Assembly (NCBI GenBank): GCA_002433465.1
Contig: DJIE01000273.1
Span: 711-22,526 of the forward strand
Origin: Salinisphaera sp. UBA6602
GTDB taxonomy: Bacteria > Pseudomonadota > Gammaproteobacteria > Nevskiales > Salinisphaeraceae
Length of the DNA: 21,816 nt
Direction: 5' to 3'
In this document: piece by piece, positions 6,887 through 14,395 of the stretch
How the letters are laid out: every line of letters begins with the position of its first letter
Position numbering within the stretch: the first letter of the stretch is position 1
Notes under the pieces: model-generated
The model's database searches: none
What the model was told of the DNA's origin: nothing
What the model saw: only the letters and a program-made list of their open reading frames with translations
Made by a program: the position numbers and the translations under genes

Positions 6887-8215
6887 TCAGCCCGCGGCGA
6901 CGCGAATACGGCCCAGCAGCTCGTGGGTCGGGTAGCCGTCGGCGGTCAGACCGTTGGCCTTCTGGAAAGCGCGCAGCCCGGCGCGGGTGTTCGGCCCCAT
7001 GATGCCGTCCGGCGTGCCGGTGCCATAGCCGAGCTGGTTGAGCAGGCCCTGCATGTCCTTGATCTCGGTACGCGAGAGGCTGGCCAGGGTGCGCGGCCAG
7101 TCGCCGTACACGCCGGGCGCGCCGTCGAGCCGGTCCGAGAGCAGGCCGACGGCCAGCGCATAGCTGGTGGCATTGTTGTAGCGCAGAATGGTGCGAAAAT
7201 TCGGCCCCACCATGAAGGCCGGGCCGTGGGCACCGGCGGGCGCGATGATCGACGCCGAAACCAATGACGGCAGGCCACGGCTGTCGACCGCGCGTACGCC
7301 GGCGGCCTGCCACTGGGCGCTGCTGCGACGGGTGTCGAGCTCGGCCTGGGCATAGTCGAAATCGGGCGGCAGCACGACCTCGCGGCCCCAGCTCTGGCCC
7401 GGCTGCCAGCCGTTCTTTTTCAGGTAGTTGGCGGTCGAACCCATGACGTCGGCAATGCTGCCCCAGATATCGCGACGCCCGTCGCCGTCTTCGTCGACCG
7501 CATAGGCCAGAAAACTGGTGGGAATGAACTGGGTATGCCCCATCGCGCCTGCCCAGGAACCGCGCATGCGCTCGCGATCGATATCGCCGTTTTCCACAAT
7601 CTGGAGGGCCGCATAGAGCTGCTCTTCGGCAAAGCCCGTGCGTCGGCCGTCGTAGCCGAGTGTGGCCAGGGCATCGATGGTTTCGTAGTTGCCGAAGTTG
7701 CTGCCGTAGTTGCTTTCCACGCCCCAGATGGCGCCAATGATCGTGGCCGGTACGCCGTAACGGGTTTCAGCCTCACGCGCCTCGGCAGCGTAGCTGCCCA
7801 GCTGCTCGCGGCCCTGGCGGATACGCGCATCGGAAACCGCGCTGTCGAGATAGTCCCAGATCGCCCGCGAAAACTCGGGCTGGCGGCGATCAAGTTCGAC
7901 GATACGCGGTACGAACTCCGAGCCCTCGAACGCGGCGTCGAGGGTGCGCTCGGACACACCGCGTGCGGCGGCACGCCGGCGAAAATCCGCGACCCAGCGA
8001 TCGAAGCCGGCGGCGTCGCGCACCGCTTCAGCCGGGACCGCCTGGGTGGCTGGCGCCGCCGACATGCGCATATCGGCTGCCACATCGGCGCTGCCCTGTG
8101 CCGTATCCGAAGACTGCGCCGTCTCCACCGACTGCGATGCGCAGGCAGCGAGGGTGAGCGCGCCCACCGGCAATAACAGATGACGCCAGCTGTTCGAGAC
8201 GAACCGTATCCGCAT
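6887..8215 (-). CDS. MltB-type lytic murein transglycosylase, lipoprotein
   Basis: Lytic transglycosylases cut the MurNAc-GlcNAc bond of peptidoglycan, leaving 1,6-anhydro ends. The 442-residue product begins with a lipoprotein signal (HLLLPVGALTLAAC, lipidated Cys25). A low-complexity linker leads into the SLT_2 domain: catalytic Glu167 in GAIWGVESNYGSNFG, then MRGSWAGAMGHTQFIPTSF and the calcium-loop-like DEDGDGRRDIWGS. A C-terminal peptidoglycan-binding domain (LLNQLGYGTGTPDGIMGPNTRAGLRAFQ) closes it. ATG 8215 is chosen because the lipobox follows at the proper distance; the frame is open further upstream but runs inside the flavoprotein gene. It follows that gene by 26 bases, so they probably share a transcript. 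Subfamily (MltB_2) is inferred from domain order. It should act at the inner face of the outer membrane. Confidence 0.92.
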   Translation of the reverse strand: MRIRFVSNSWRHLLLPVGALTLAACASQSVETAQSSDTAQGSADVAADMRMSAAPATQAVPAEAVRDAAGFDRWVADFRRRAAARGVSERTLDAAFEGSEFVPRIVELDRRQPEFSRAIWDYLDSAVSDARIRQGREQLGSYAAEAREAETRYGVPATIIGAIWGVESNYGSNFGNYETIDALATLGYDGRRTGFAEEQLYAALQIVENGDIDRERMRGSWAGAMGHTQFIPTSFLAYAVDEDGDGRRDIWGSIADVMGSTANYLKKNGWQPGQSWGREVVLPPDFDYAQAELDTRRSSAQWQAAGVRAVDSRGLPSLVSASIIAPAGAHGPAFMVGPNFRTILRYNNATSYALAVGLLSDRLDGAPGVYGDWPRTLASLSRTEIKDMQGLLNQLGYGTGTPDGIMGPNTRAGLRAFQKANGLTADGYPTHELLGRIRVAAG

Positions 8216-8241
8216 AAGACCAACCTGCTGAAAAGAGAGCC

Positions 8242-9435
8242 CTAGATTACCTCGCCTGCCGCCTTGGCGGAGGCCCACGCCCACTGGAAGTTGTGCCCGC
8301 CGAGATGGCCGGTCACGTCGACCACCTCGCCAATGAAGTACAGGCCGTTCACGTCGCGCGCTTCGAGCGTAGCCGAGGACAGCGCGTTCGTATCGACGCC
8401 GCCGATTGTAACCTCGGCGGTCCGATAGCCTTCGGTGTCGTCGGGGCTGAACGGCCAGGCCGAGAGCTGATCGACCAGGGTCGTCATGGCGGCTTCGTCG
8501 AGCTGCTTGAGGCGTGCATTGCCCGAGGTACAGCGTTCGGCCAGCCAGTTCGCCAGCCGGCGTGGGAAGCGCGTTGCGAGCGCGCTGGCCAGCCGTGCGT
8601 TCGGTCGCGCAGCGCGTTCGTCTTCGAGCCAGTCGCCGACGGGCGCGCCGGCAAACCAGTCGATGGCCACGGTATCGCCGGGCTGCCAATAGGAGGAAAC
8701 CTGCAGCATGGCCGGCCCGCTCAGACCGCGGTGGGTAAACAGCAGCCCGGCTTCGAACAGGCCGTCGTTGCAGGCGGCTTCGACGGTTGTCCCGATGCCG
8801 GAAAGCTCGGCGAACGCAGCGCGCGCCGCGCCCGCGACGGTGAACGGTACCAGCGCGGCACGGGTGGCCCGTACCGGCAGGCCGAAGTCGCGCGCAATAC
8901 GATAGCCGATGCCGCTAGCGCCCATTTTCGGGATCGACAGACCGCCGGTGGCCACCACTACGCTTTCTGCATGCCAGACCCCGGCGGATGTGCTCACCTC
9001 GAACCCGCCCAGGGCATCGCGAGCCACGCCGTCGATCGACGTGTTCACGCGAATCTCTGCGCCGACCGCCGCGCATTCATCGAGCAGCATCGCCACGATC
9101 TGTTTCGAGGATTCGTCGCAGAACAGCTGGCCGCGCTCCTTCTCGTGATAGGCGATGCCGTGGGCCTCGACCAGCGCGATGAAATCGGCCGGCGTGTAGC
9201 GCGCCAGGGCCGACTTGCAGAAATGCGGGTTCGCAGACAGGAAGTTGTCCGGGGCGCTGTAGAGATTGGTGAAGTTGCAGCGCCCACCGCCGGACATGAG
9301 AATCTTCTTGCCGCAGCGCTTGCTGCCCTCGATCACGACCACGCGCCGGCCGCGCGCGCCGGCCACCGCTGCGCACATCAGCCCGGCCGCGCCGCCGCCG
9401 AGTACGATCACATCTGTCGATCGATTGCCGCCCAT
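8242..9435 (-). CDS. FAD-dependent oxidoreductase, YhiN/HI0933 (BaiN-like) family
   Basis: This 397-residue flavoprotein has the Rossmann dinucleotide site DVIVLGGGAAGLMCA (about residues 8-22), followed by the family hallmark KKILMSGGGRCNFTNL and, near the C-terminus, DVTGHLGGHNFQWAWASAKAAG, which completes the FAD site. The family includes E. coli YhiN and clostridial BaiN; most members have no known substrate. ATG 9435 is chosen because it lies just before the first strand of the FAD domain and GCAGG lies about five bases upstream; upstream codons in the same frame have random composition. It is probably cotranscribed with mltB. Family identity is firm; reaction unknown. Confidence 0.93.
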   Translation of the reverse strand: MGGNRSTDVIVLGGGAAGLMCAAVAGARGRRVVVIEGSKRCGKKILMSGGGRCNFTNLYSAPDNFLSANPHFCKSALARYTPADFIALVEAHGIAYHEKERGQLFCDESSKQIVAMLLDECAAVGAEIRVNTSIDGVARDALGGFEVSTSAGVWHAESVVVATGGLSIPKMGASGIGYRIARDFGLPVRATRAALVPFTVAGAARAAFAELSGIGTTVEAACNDGLFEAGLLFTHRGLSGPAMLQVSSYWQPGDTVAIDWFAGAPVGDWLEDERAARPNARLASALATRFPRRLANWLAERCTSGNARLKQLDEAAMTTLVDQLSAWPFSPDDTEGYRTAEVTIGGVDTNALSSATLEARDVNGLYFIGEVVDVTGHLGGHNFQWAWASAKAAGEVI

Positions 9436-9518
9436 CTGGCCTGCCCTGATGACTGAACAAAAACCGCCGAACCAACCCGGAACACGTATGAATCGGGGCT
9501 TTCCGGCGCGTGATTGTC

Positions 9519-9551
9519 GCACGGGCGCCGCTGCTGTCGGCGCCCCCGTGC
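9519..9551. other. Stem-loop in the intergenic region upstream of the TRAP operon
   Basis: GCACGGGCGCCG (9519-9530) pairs with CGGCGCCCCCGTGC (9538-9551), twelve pairs with a two-base bulge and a seven-base loop. It lies in the 352-base gap (9436-9787) between the divergent flavoprotein gene and the TRAP operon. There is no T-run. It could be part of the flavoprotein leader on the minus strand or insulate the two promoters. Apart from this stem and the promoter/operator at 9576-9613 I see only a weak 62-codon frame (9585-9773), Arg/Pro-rich and without a good start site, in this gap. Confidence 0.4.
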
Positions 9552-9575
9552 AACAGGAACGCCGCGCGCTTCGTT

Positions 9576-9613
9576 AGCTGAAACTTGGTTTCGGCTCAGG
9601 TAAAAGATATATT
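9576..9613 (+). promoter_or_regulatory. Predicted promoter with overlapping operator for the TRAP operon
   Basis: A sigma70-like promoter is visible: TTGGTT (9585-9590), a 17-base spacer, and TATATT (9608-9613). Overlapping the -35 box is an inverted repeat, AGCTGAAAC-TTG-GTTTCGGCT (9576-9596), nine-base arms with one mismatch. An inverted repeat over the -35 box is the usual layout of a repressor site. It is about 175 bases ahead of the first gene, leaving a long leader. TRAP operons are often controlled by GntR- or IclR-type regulators; none is encoded next to it here, so the binding protein is unknown. Prediction from sequence only. Confidence 0.45.
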
Positions 9614-9787
9614 TTCCGAACTGCCCGTGGCGTTGCGGTCGCCGATGTCGGATATTGAGCCCAGCCCACGACGGCGCGCGACGCTGGCGAACATGCCAGC
9701 CGCACTTACAAGAAGACGGCCCCAGCCGCAGCGCGCGTGGTGCGAGAACGTTAAGACTTACAACAATACGTAGGAGGCTTAAACGCC

Positions 9788-10807
9788 ATGCTGAAGAGAC
9801 TCTCGCTGCCCCTGGTGGCAGGCCTTGTCGTCGGTCTGAGTGGCTGCGGCCTTGTCTACAAGCCCACCGGCCACGTGCTTGCGCACTATTCGCAGGACGA
9901 GGTCGTGCCCTATGTCATCGCCAGCGGCGACCTGGACCTGGCCTCCTGCGGCACCGGCATGGGGCAGCACCAGCTGCTTGGATCCTTCAGCCGCGTGATC
10001 GGCCGTCCCTCCAACGTATTGCTTAACACCAGCCTGCTCGCCGGCCTGTGCGCCGAGGCCCAGGCCCAGGAAGAGCAGCTGCGCTTTGCGCGTGCCCTGC
10101 GTGAGGGCAATACCGAAGAGGCGCGCGATGCGCGTATCAATTCCCAGCGCCTGTTCCGGCGTACCGCGCTGCGTCGCTATGCGGTCTATCGCGACACCGT
10201 GGATGCCTTCGGAGAGCTGGGCACCGGCGAATGTCCTTCGCTGGGCAACGACGTCGAGGAATTCGAGTACATGGCCGGCACGCTGACCTCGGTCCAGGCC
10301 GTGCTGAGCGATATTCAGGCCTCGAGCAGCGTGGGTGTGCCCCAGGATGTGGCCGCCCGCGCCGGCCGGGCCACCGAGTGCATGGATAATGAAAAATGGT
10401 GGGGCGTACCGAACGCTCTGCAGGCGGTCGTCTGGCTGAGCGTGCCCGGCACCACGCCGGACGGCAAGGACCCCTGGGCCCAGCTCAAGGAAGCCGCCGA
10501 CTACGGCGAAAGCAAGGGCATGCCGATGGCGGCCATGCTCTACGCGATCGCCGGCTTCGGGCAGTCCGACGAGGCCCGCGAGAAAGAAGGCATTCGTCAG
10601 GTCGCGAAAATCTACAACGCGGGTGAAGCCCCCGAGGACTATCTGATCTTCAGCGAGGTCGCCTACGCCCAGGCGCTTTATCTGTCCGATCGTATCTGGA
10701 CCAAGGAAACCGGCCAGCGTACGCCCTTCCTCGCGCTCGGCGATTTCCCCGGCGAAGACAGCGGTGAATCGGATTCGGACTTCGACGCGGACAGCTTCCT
10801 CAACTGA
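9788..10807 (+). CDS. TRAP-associated lipoprotein, TatT-like
   Basis: The 339-residue product starts with a lipoprotein signal (LPLVAGLVVGLSGC; lipidated Cys20). The mature part is mostly helical, with runs such as AGLCAEAQAQEEQLRFARAL and NSQRLFRRTALRRYAVYRD and several helix pairs. This recalls the TPR-like TatT component (TRAP transporter T-component) described in Treponema, a lipoprotein that partners the binding protein. The C-terminus is acidic (GEDSGESDSDFDADSF). The ribosome-binding site AGGAGG (9772-9777) is strong. Its TGA overlaps the ATG of the permease as TGATG, so the two are translationally coupled, and the genetic neighbourhood supports a TRAP role. The TatT assignment rests on architecture and context, not a diagnostic motif; it is longer than the Treponema protein. 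Confidence 0.72.
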   Translation: MLKRLSLPLVAGLVVGLSGCGLVYKPTGHVLAHYSQDEVVPYVIASGDLDLASCGTGMGQHQLLGSFSRVIGRPSNVLLNTSLLAGLCAEAQAQEEQLRFARALREGNTEEARDARINSQRLFRRTALRRYAVYRDTVDAFGELGTGECPSLGNDVEEFEYMAGTLTSVQAVLSDIQASSSVGVPQDVAARAGRATECMDNEKWWGVPNALQAVVWLSVPGTTPDGKDPWAQLKEAADYGESKGMPMAAMLYAIAGFGQSDEAREKEGIRQVAKIYNAGEAPEDYLIFSEVAYAQALYLSDRIWTKETGQRTPFLALGDFPGEDSGESDSDFDADSFLN

Positions 10808-12942
10808 TGACAAACCACAACAACGACAGCGGATCGGTCACGGCCGACCCGCACGGCGACGATCAGCCCAAAACCTATAGCGCCGGCCGTAACTGGCTGA
10901 TAACAGTACCCGTAGCGGTGCTGTTGCTGCTGGCAATCCTGTTTGGCACGAGCGCGTTCATCCATGGCCAGCTGCTCAGCCTGGGCGGCGATATCTGGCG
11001 GGACTACAACATGCTCCGCGTCGACATGGCCGAACCGGCCTGCGACCCGGACATGGATATCGATGCGCGCGTGGCGCAAAGTCAGGCAAACGCCGCGGAA
11101 CCCGATGAAGACAGCCTCTTCGATGCCGGGCCGTCCGACCCGGCGGCGTTGCGTCAGTCGCTCGAAGCCCAGCGCAGCCAGTGTGTGGCCAGCTACGAGC
11201 GCTACGAATACAACCAGCAGGTCACATCGACCTCGTCGCTGCGCGCATTTCGCTCGCTCGAGCTGGGTATGGGACGGATCAACCAGCTGGGTCAGGAATT
11301 CCAAAGCTATATCCTGATCCTGCTGATCATGATCGGCGGTTTCGTCGCGCTCGTCCTCAACGAGCAGATCGCGCTGCGCGTGCCCCGGTCCCGGCTCGAC
11401 TATCGCGTCAGCGCCGGCTCGCAGGTGGTCGCCAACATTGCCATGGCGGTCAGCGGATTTGCCTGGCTGCGCCTGGACTCGGGCGGTGACCTCACGCTCA
11501 ATGCCCTGTGGCTGGTGACCTTCCTCGTGCTGGCCATCGCCGCGGGCTATCGGTTCCTGCGTGTTCCATCCCATGCCAGCGACAAGGGGTCGCTGCTCTA
11601 CGCGCCACTTACCGTGCCGCTGTACTGCTGGCTGGCGCTGGTCAGCATCCTGTATTTCTTTCTCAGCGAGGGCTATCTCTCCGGGCCAGCCATCCAGCTG
11701 GGCAAGATGCTGCGCTTCGCCGACCTGTATACCGCGATCGGCCTGTACGTGTGGGTGGGCATGATGCTCAAGCACACGCGCATCGCCGAACTGCTGTTCG
11801 GCGTGTTCCGCTCCTGGGAGATGCGCCCCGAGTTCGTCGTGATCATCGTGGTACTGGCCTCGGCCTGGCCGACGGCCTATACCGGCGCCTCGGGCATCTT
11901 CGTGCTTGCGATCGGCGCCGTCATCTATCAGGAGCTGCGTATCGCCGGCACCTATCGCCAGCTGGCGGTGGCGTCGACTGCCATGTCCGGCAGCATGGGC
12001 GTGGTGCTCAATCCCTGTCTGATGGTGGTGATCATCGCCGCGCTCAATCGCCAGGTGACCACCGACCAGCTGTTCGGCTGGGGCCTGTATGTGTTCGCGC
12101 TCGCCGCGGTGATCTTCACCGGCTTCGTTTACCTCACCCGCAAGAGCCGGCCGCATCTGGCCACGCCGGACGATGCCATTCCGGCCACCCGGGTCGCGCT
12201 GGGCCCGATTTTGCCCTATGTGGTGATCGGCTTCGCGGTGGTTTTCGTCTATACCCATCTGCTGGGTCAGTCGTTCAACGAGTTTTCGGCGCCGGTGATC
12301 CTGCCGCTGGTCATGCTCGCGCTGCTCGGCTATGACCGTTGGCGTGCCCAGCGTCTTTACCAGGCCGCGATCTACAAGGCCGACCGCGGTCAGGCCGCCG
12401 GCCCGGCGTACAAGCCGTCGGGCTTCTGGAACGCCCTGCGTGCGGCCACCGCGGAAACGTCGGTGCTCATTGGCGCACTGCTCATGCTCATGGTGCTGTC
12501 GATCGTGTTCGGCGGCGTGATGGAGCGCTCGGGCGTGATGGAACTGTTCCCCGATCAGTTCGCCAGCGTGTGGTATGCCACGGCCGTGCTGGTGATCATG
12601 CTGGTCGCGATCGGCATGATCATGGAGCCCTACGGCGCCATTATTCTGGTGAGTGCGACGCTGGCACCGGTCGCCTACGACAATGGCATCAATCCCATCC
12701 ATTTCTGGATGATGGTACTGGCGGCGTTCGAGCTGGGCTATCTCAGCCCACCGGTGGCGCTCAACCAGTTGCTGACGCGCCAGGTGGTGGGCGATGACGA
12801 GATCCAGGCCGCCAAGGCCGAGGTCGCCAACGACCCCAGCTTCTGGCGCCGGCATGAGGGCATGCTGCTGCCGATTACGGTCATGGCGACCACCCTGCTG
12901 CTCGTCGCCTTCGCCCCGCTCGTATTCATGGAGCTGTTCTGA
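10807..12942 (+). CDS. TRAP transporter permease, fused DctQ-DctM
   Basis: This 711-residue inner-membrane protein combines the small (DctQ) and large (DctM) TRAP subunits, which use a sodium gradient to import organic acids or related solutes. An N-terminal helix (about 30-50) is followed by a soluble acidic stretch of about 115 residues with two cysteines, then DctQ-like helices. The DctM part has FVVIIVVLASAWPTAYTGAS, ASTAMSGSMGVVLNPCLMVV (the counterpart of the usual GSLGxxIPPS segment), and a C-terminal half with IGMIMEPYGAIILVSATLAP and FELGYLSPPVALNQLL, all characteristic. ATG 10807 overlaps the preceding stop by one base. The binding-protein gene follows after 81 bases. The soluble insert near the N-terminus is unusual for DctQ and could contact the lipoprotein. 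Family assignment is good; substrate unknown. Confidence 0.88.
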   Translation: MTNHNNDSGSVTADPHGDDQPKTYSAGRNWLITVPVAVLLLLAILFGTSAFIHGQLLSLGGDIWRDYNMLRVDMAEPACDPDMDIDARVAQSQANAAEPDEDSLFDAGPSDPAALRQSLEAQRSQCVASYERYEYNQQVTSTSSLRAFRSLELGMGRINQLGQEFQSYILILLIMIGGFVALVLNEQIALRVPRSRLDYRVSAGSQVVANIAMAVSGFAWLRLDSGGDLTLNALWLVTFLVLAIAAGYRFLRVPSHASDKGSLLYAPLTVPLYCWLALVSILYFFLSEGYLSGPAIQLGKMLRFADLYTAIGLYVWVGMMLKHTRIAELLFGVFRSWEMRPEFVVIIVVLASAWPTAYTGASGIFVLAIGAVIYQELRIAGTYRQLAVASTAMSGSMGVVLNPCLMVVIIAALNRQVTTDQLFGWGLYVFALAAVIFTGFVYLTRKSRPHLATPDDAIPATRVALGPILPYVVIGFAVVFVYTHLLGQSFNEFSAPVILPLVMLALLGYDRWRAQRLYQAAIYKADRGQAAGPAYKPSGFWNALRAATAETSVLIGALLMLMVLSIVFGGVMERSGVMELFPDQFASVWYATAVLVIMLVAIGMIMEPYGAIILVSATLAPVAYDNGINPIHFWMMVLAAFELGYLSPPVALNQLLTRQVVGDDEIQAAKAEVANDPSFWRRHEGMLLPITVMATTLLLVAFAPLVFMELF

Positions 12943-13023
12943 TGCGTACTCGCTGCGATGCGCTTTAAACCATCGGGCCGACCCGCCCGTCGCAATAGAA
13001 AACAACCCCGGAGGATATGATCC

Positions 13024-14070
13024 ATGCTGTCCCGAAAAATGACCTCTTATGTGGGTGCCGCCGTGGTTGGCGCCGCCGCCCTGTTTGGCGGCGCGCTGCA
13101 AACGGCAAGCGCCCAGGAAACCCGTTCCCTGTGTATCTACGATCCGATCGGCGCGAACGGCTTTATCTACCAGTCGTTCCAGGACTATGTGGTGCAGGCA
13201 CGTGAATGGGGCATCAAGCTCAACACGCGCGCCTATACCGATGAAGCCGTCGCCTCGAACGACTTCAAGGCCGGCAAATGCGACATGGTGGGCATCACCG
13301 GCATTCGCGCCATTCATTTCGTGAAGTTCGCGGGCAGCCTGGACATGGCCGGCGGCCTTCAGAGCTACGACCAGGTCAAGACCGCTATCAAGGTGATGTC
13401 GAGCCCCAAGGCGGCCGATCGCATGAGCGAAGACGGCAATGAAGTGGTCGGCGTCGTGCCGCTGGGCAAGGCCTTTTTGTTCGCGCGCGACAAGTCGTAT
13501 CTGGAAAGCCTGGACACCGTCGCCGGCAAGAAGATCGCGGTGATGTCCTACGACAAGCAGGCCTCGACCCTGGCCAACGTCGCCGGTGCGTCGCCGGTGG
13601 GCGCCTCCATCGCCTCGTTCGGGCCGATGTTCAACAACGGCAGCGTGGATCTGGCCTATGCGCCCTCGTTTGCCTACAACGCGCTCGAACTCTATAAGGG
13701 CCTCGGCGAGCAGGGCGGCATCGCCGACTTCGTGCTCGGCATGCTCTCGGGCCAGCTGATCATCCACGAAGACAAGTTCGACGACGACTTCGGCCAGAAG
13801 TCGCGTGAGTGGGTGTTCAACAACATGTTCGACTCGACCCTGCGCCGGGTGAAGAACGCCGACGAGGAAATCCCGGACAAGTACTGGGTGCATATCTCCG
13901 GCGATCGCGACGCGAACTACCGCGAAATGTTCCGCAATACGCGTGAGCAGCTGTGGGACCAGAACTGGTACGACCACGAAATGCAGCATATGCTCAAAAA
14001 GATCCGTTGCTCCAGCGATGCCGGGCTAGCCGAATGCAGCCAGGCGAGTGAAGGCGGCGCGGTCAACTGA
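13024..14070 (+). CDS. TRAP-type solute-binding protein, AdeT1/2 family
   Basis: The 348-residue product has a signal peptide (GAAVVGAAALFGGALQTASA, cut before QE). The mature sequence matches the AdeT1/AdeT2 family of Acinetobacter: SLCIYDPIGANG, VQAREWGIKLNTRAYTDE, DFKAGKCDMVGITGIRA, FVKFAGSLDMAGGL, GKKIAVMSYDKQ, FNNGSVDLAYAPSFAYNALE, LYKGLGEQGGI, FGQKSREWVF and the C-terminal KKIRCSSDAGLAEC. AdeT was reported as an aminoglycoside efflux component, but its sequence is that of a periplasmic binding protein, and here it follows a TRAP permease. GGAGG sits about eight bases before the ATG, and the gene has the operon's terminator behind it. It probably delivers a solute to the permease; the ligand is unknown. 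Confidence 0.85.
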   Translation: MLSRKMTSYVGAAVVGAAALFGGALQTASAQETRSLCIYDPIGANGFIYQSFQDYVVQAREWGIKLNTRAYTDEAVASNDFKAGKCDMVGITGIRAIHFVKFAGSLDMAGGLQSYDQVKTAIKVMSSPKAADRMSEDGNEVVGVVPLGKAFLFARDKSYLESLDTVAGKKIAVMSYDKQASTLANVAGASPVGASIASFGPMFNNGSVDLAYAPSFAYNALELYKGLGEQGGIADFVLGMLSGQLIIHEDKFDDDFGQKSREWVFNNMFDSTLRRVKNADEEIPDKYWVHISGDRDANYREMFRNTREQLWDQNWYDHEMQHMLKKIRCSSDAGLAECSQASEGGAVN

Positions 14071-14088
14071 TCGACCGATGCTGTACCG

Positions 14089-14125
14089 ACCCGTCGCATG
14101 GATCATCCTGCGACGGGTTTTTTTT
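14089..14125 (+). terminator. Intrinsic terminator of the TRAP operon
   Basis: ACCCGTCGCA (14089-14098) and TGCGACGGGT (14109-14118) form a perfect ten-base stem with a ten-base loop, followed by T residues through 14125 (eight in a row from 14118). It begins 18 bases after the binding-protein stop. This is a standard rho-independent terminator. Confidence 0.95.
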
Positions 14126-14276
14126 ATCCGACGGGGCCATATCCGGCGCGTGACCGCCGCGCCAGGCGCCACGGGCATCCATACATGGAGACGCCTCTGC
14201 GACCAATCGCTGTCTGGCCCTCGTCGCGAGGCAGGCGTAGGCTCGATCGCTGCGCCTTGCAGCGCGTCTTTGAGCC

Positions 14277-14301
14277 ACGGCCGCGTACCGCCGGCGGCCG
14301 T
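14277..14301 (+). other. Hairpin in the leader of the AGCS symporter gene
   Basis: ACGGCCGC (14277-14284) pairs with GCGGCCGT (14294-14301) around a nine-base loop, roughly 95 bases ahead of the symporter start. The interval 14126-14395 (270 bases) between the TRAP terminator and the symporter holds no convincing gene. I looked for a glycine riboswitch, which precedes some symporters of this family, and did not see its conserved core. The AT-rich stretch GTAATTATTG just after the stem may belong to a promoter. Confidence 0.35.
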
Positions 14302-14395
14302 ATCTGGCGTAATTATTGCTCCATGAACGCATGACACGGCCACGCACTCGAGCGCTGCGTGCCGGTCGATCCGCACAGGGAAGGGGAAGTCGATA

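Noticed and set aside
8216..8689. Upstream extension of mltB to give a 600-residue protein
   Set aside because: The extension overlaps the flavoprotein gene in another frame, is Arg-rich, and would bury the lipoprotein signal in mid-protein.
9585..9773. A 62-codon plus-strand frame in the TRAP leader
   Set aside because: It has no good ribosome-binding site, an Arg/Pro-rich product and it overlaps the predicted promoter.
10678..13989. A 1103-codon open frame on the minus strand across the TRAP operon
   Set aside because: It is antisense to three clearly coding genes. Its product is rich in His, Gln, Arg and Gly with no domain or membrane pattern, as expected for a shadow frame in GC-rich DNA.
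14126..14395. Glycine riboswitch upstream of the AGCS symporter
   Set aside because: Such riboswitches precede some genes of this family, but I could not find the conserved core in this leader; only a plain hairpin is visible.
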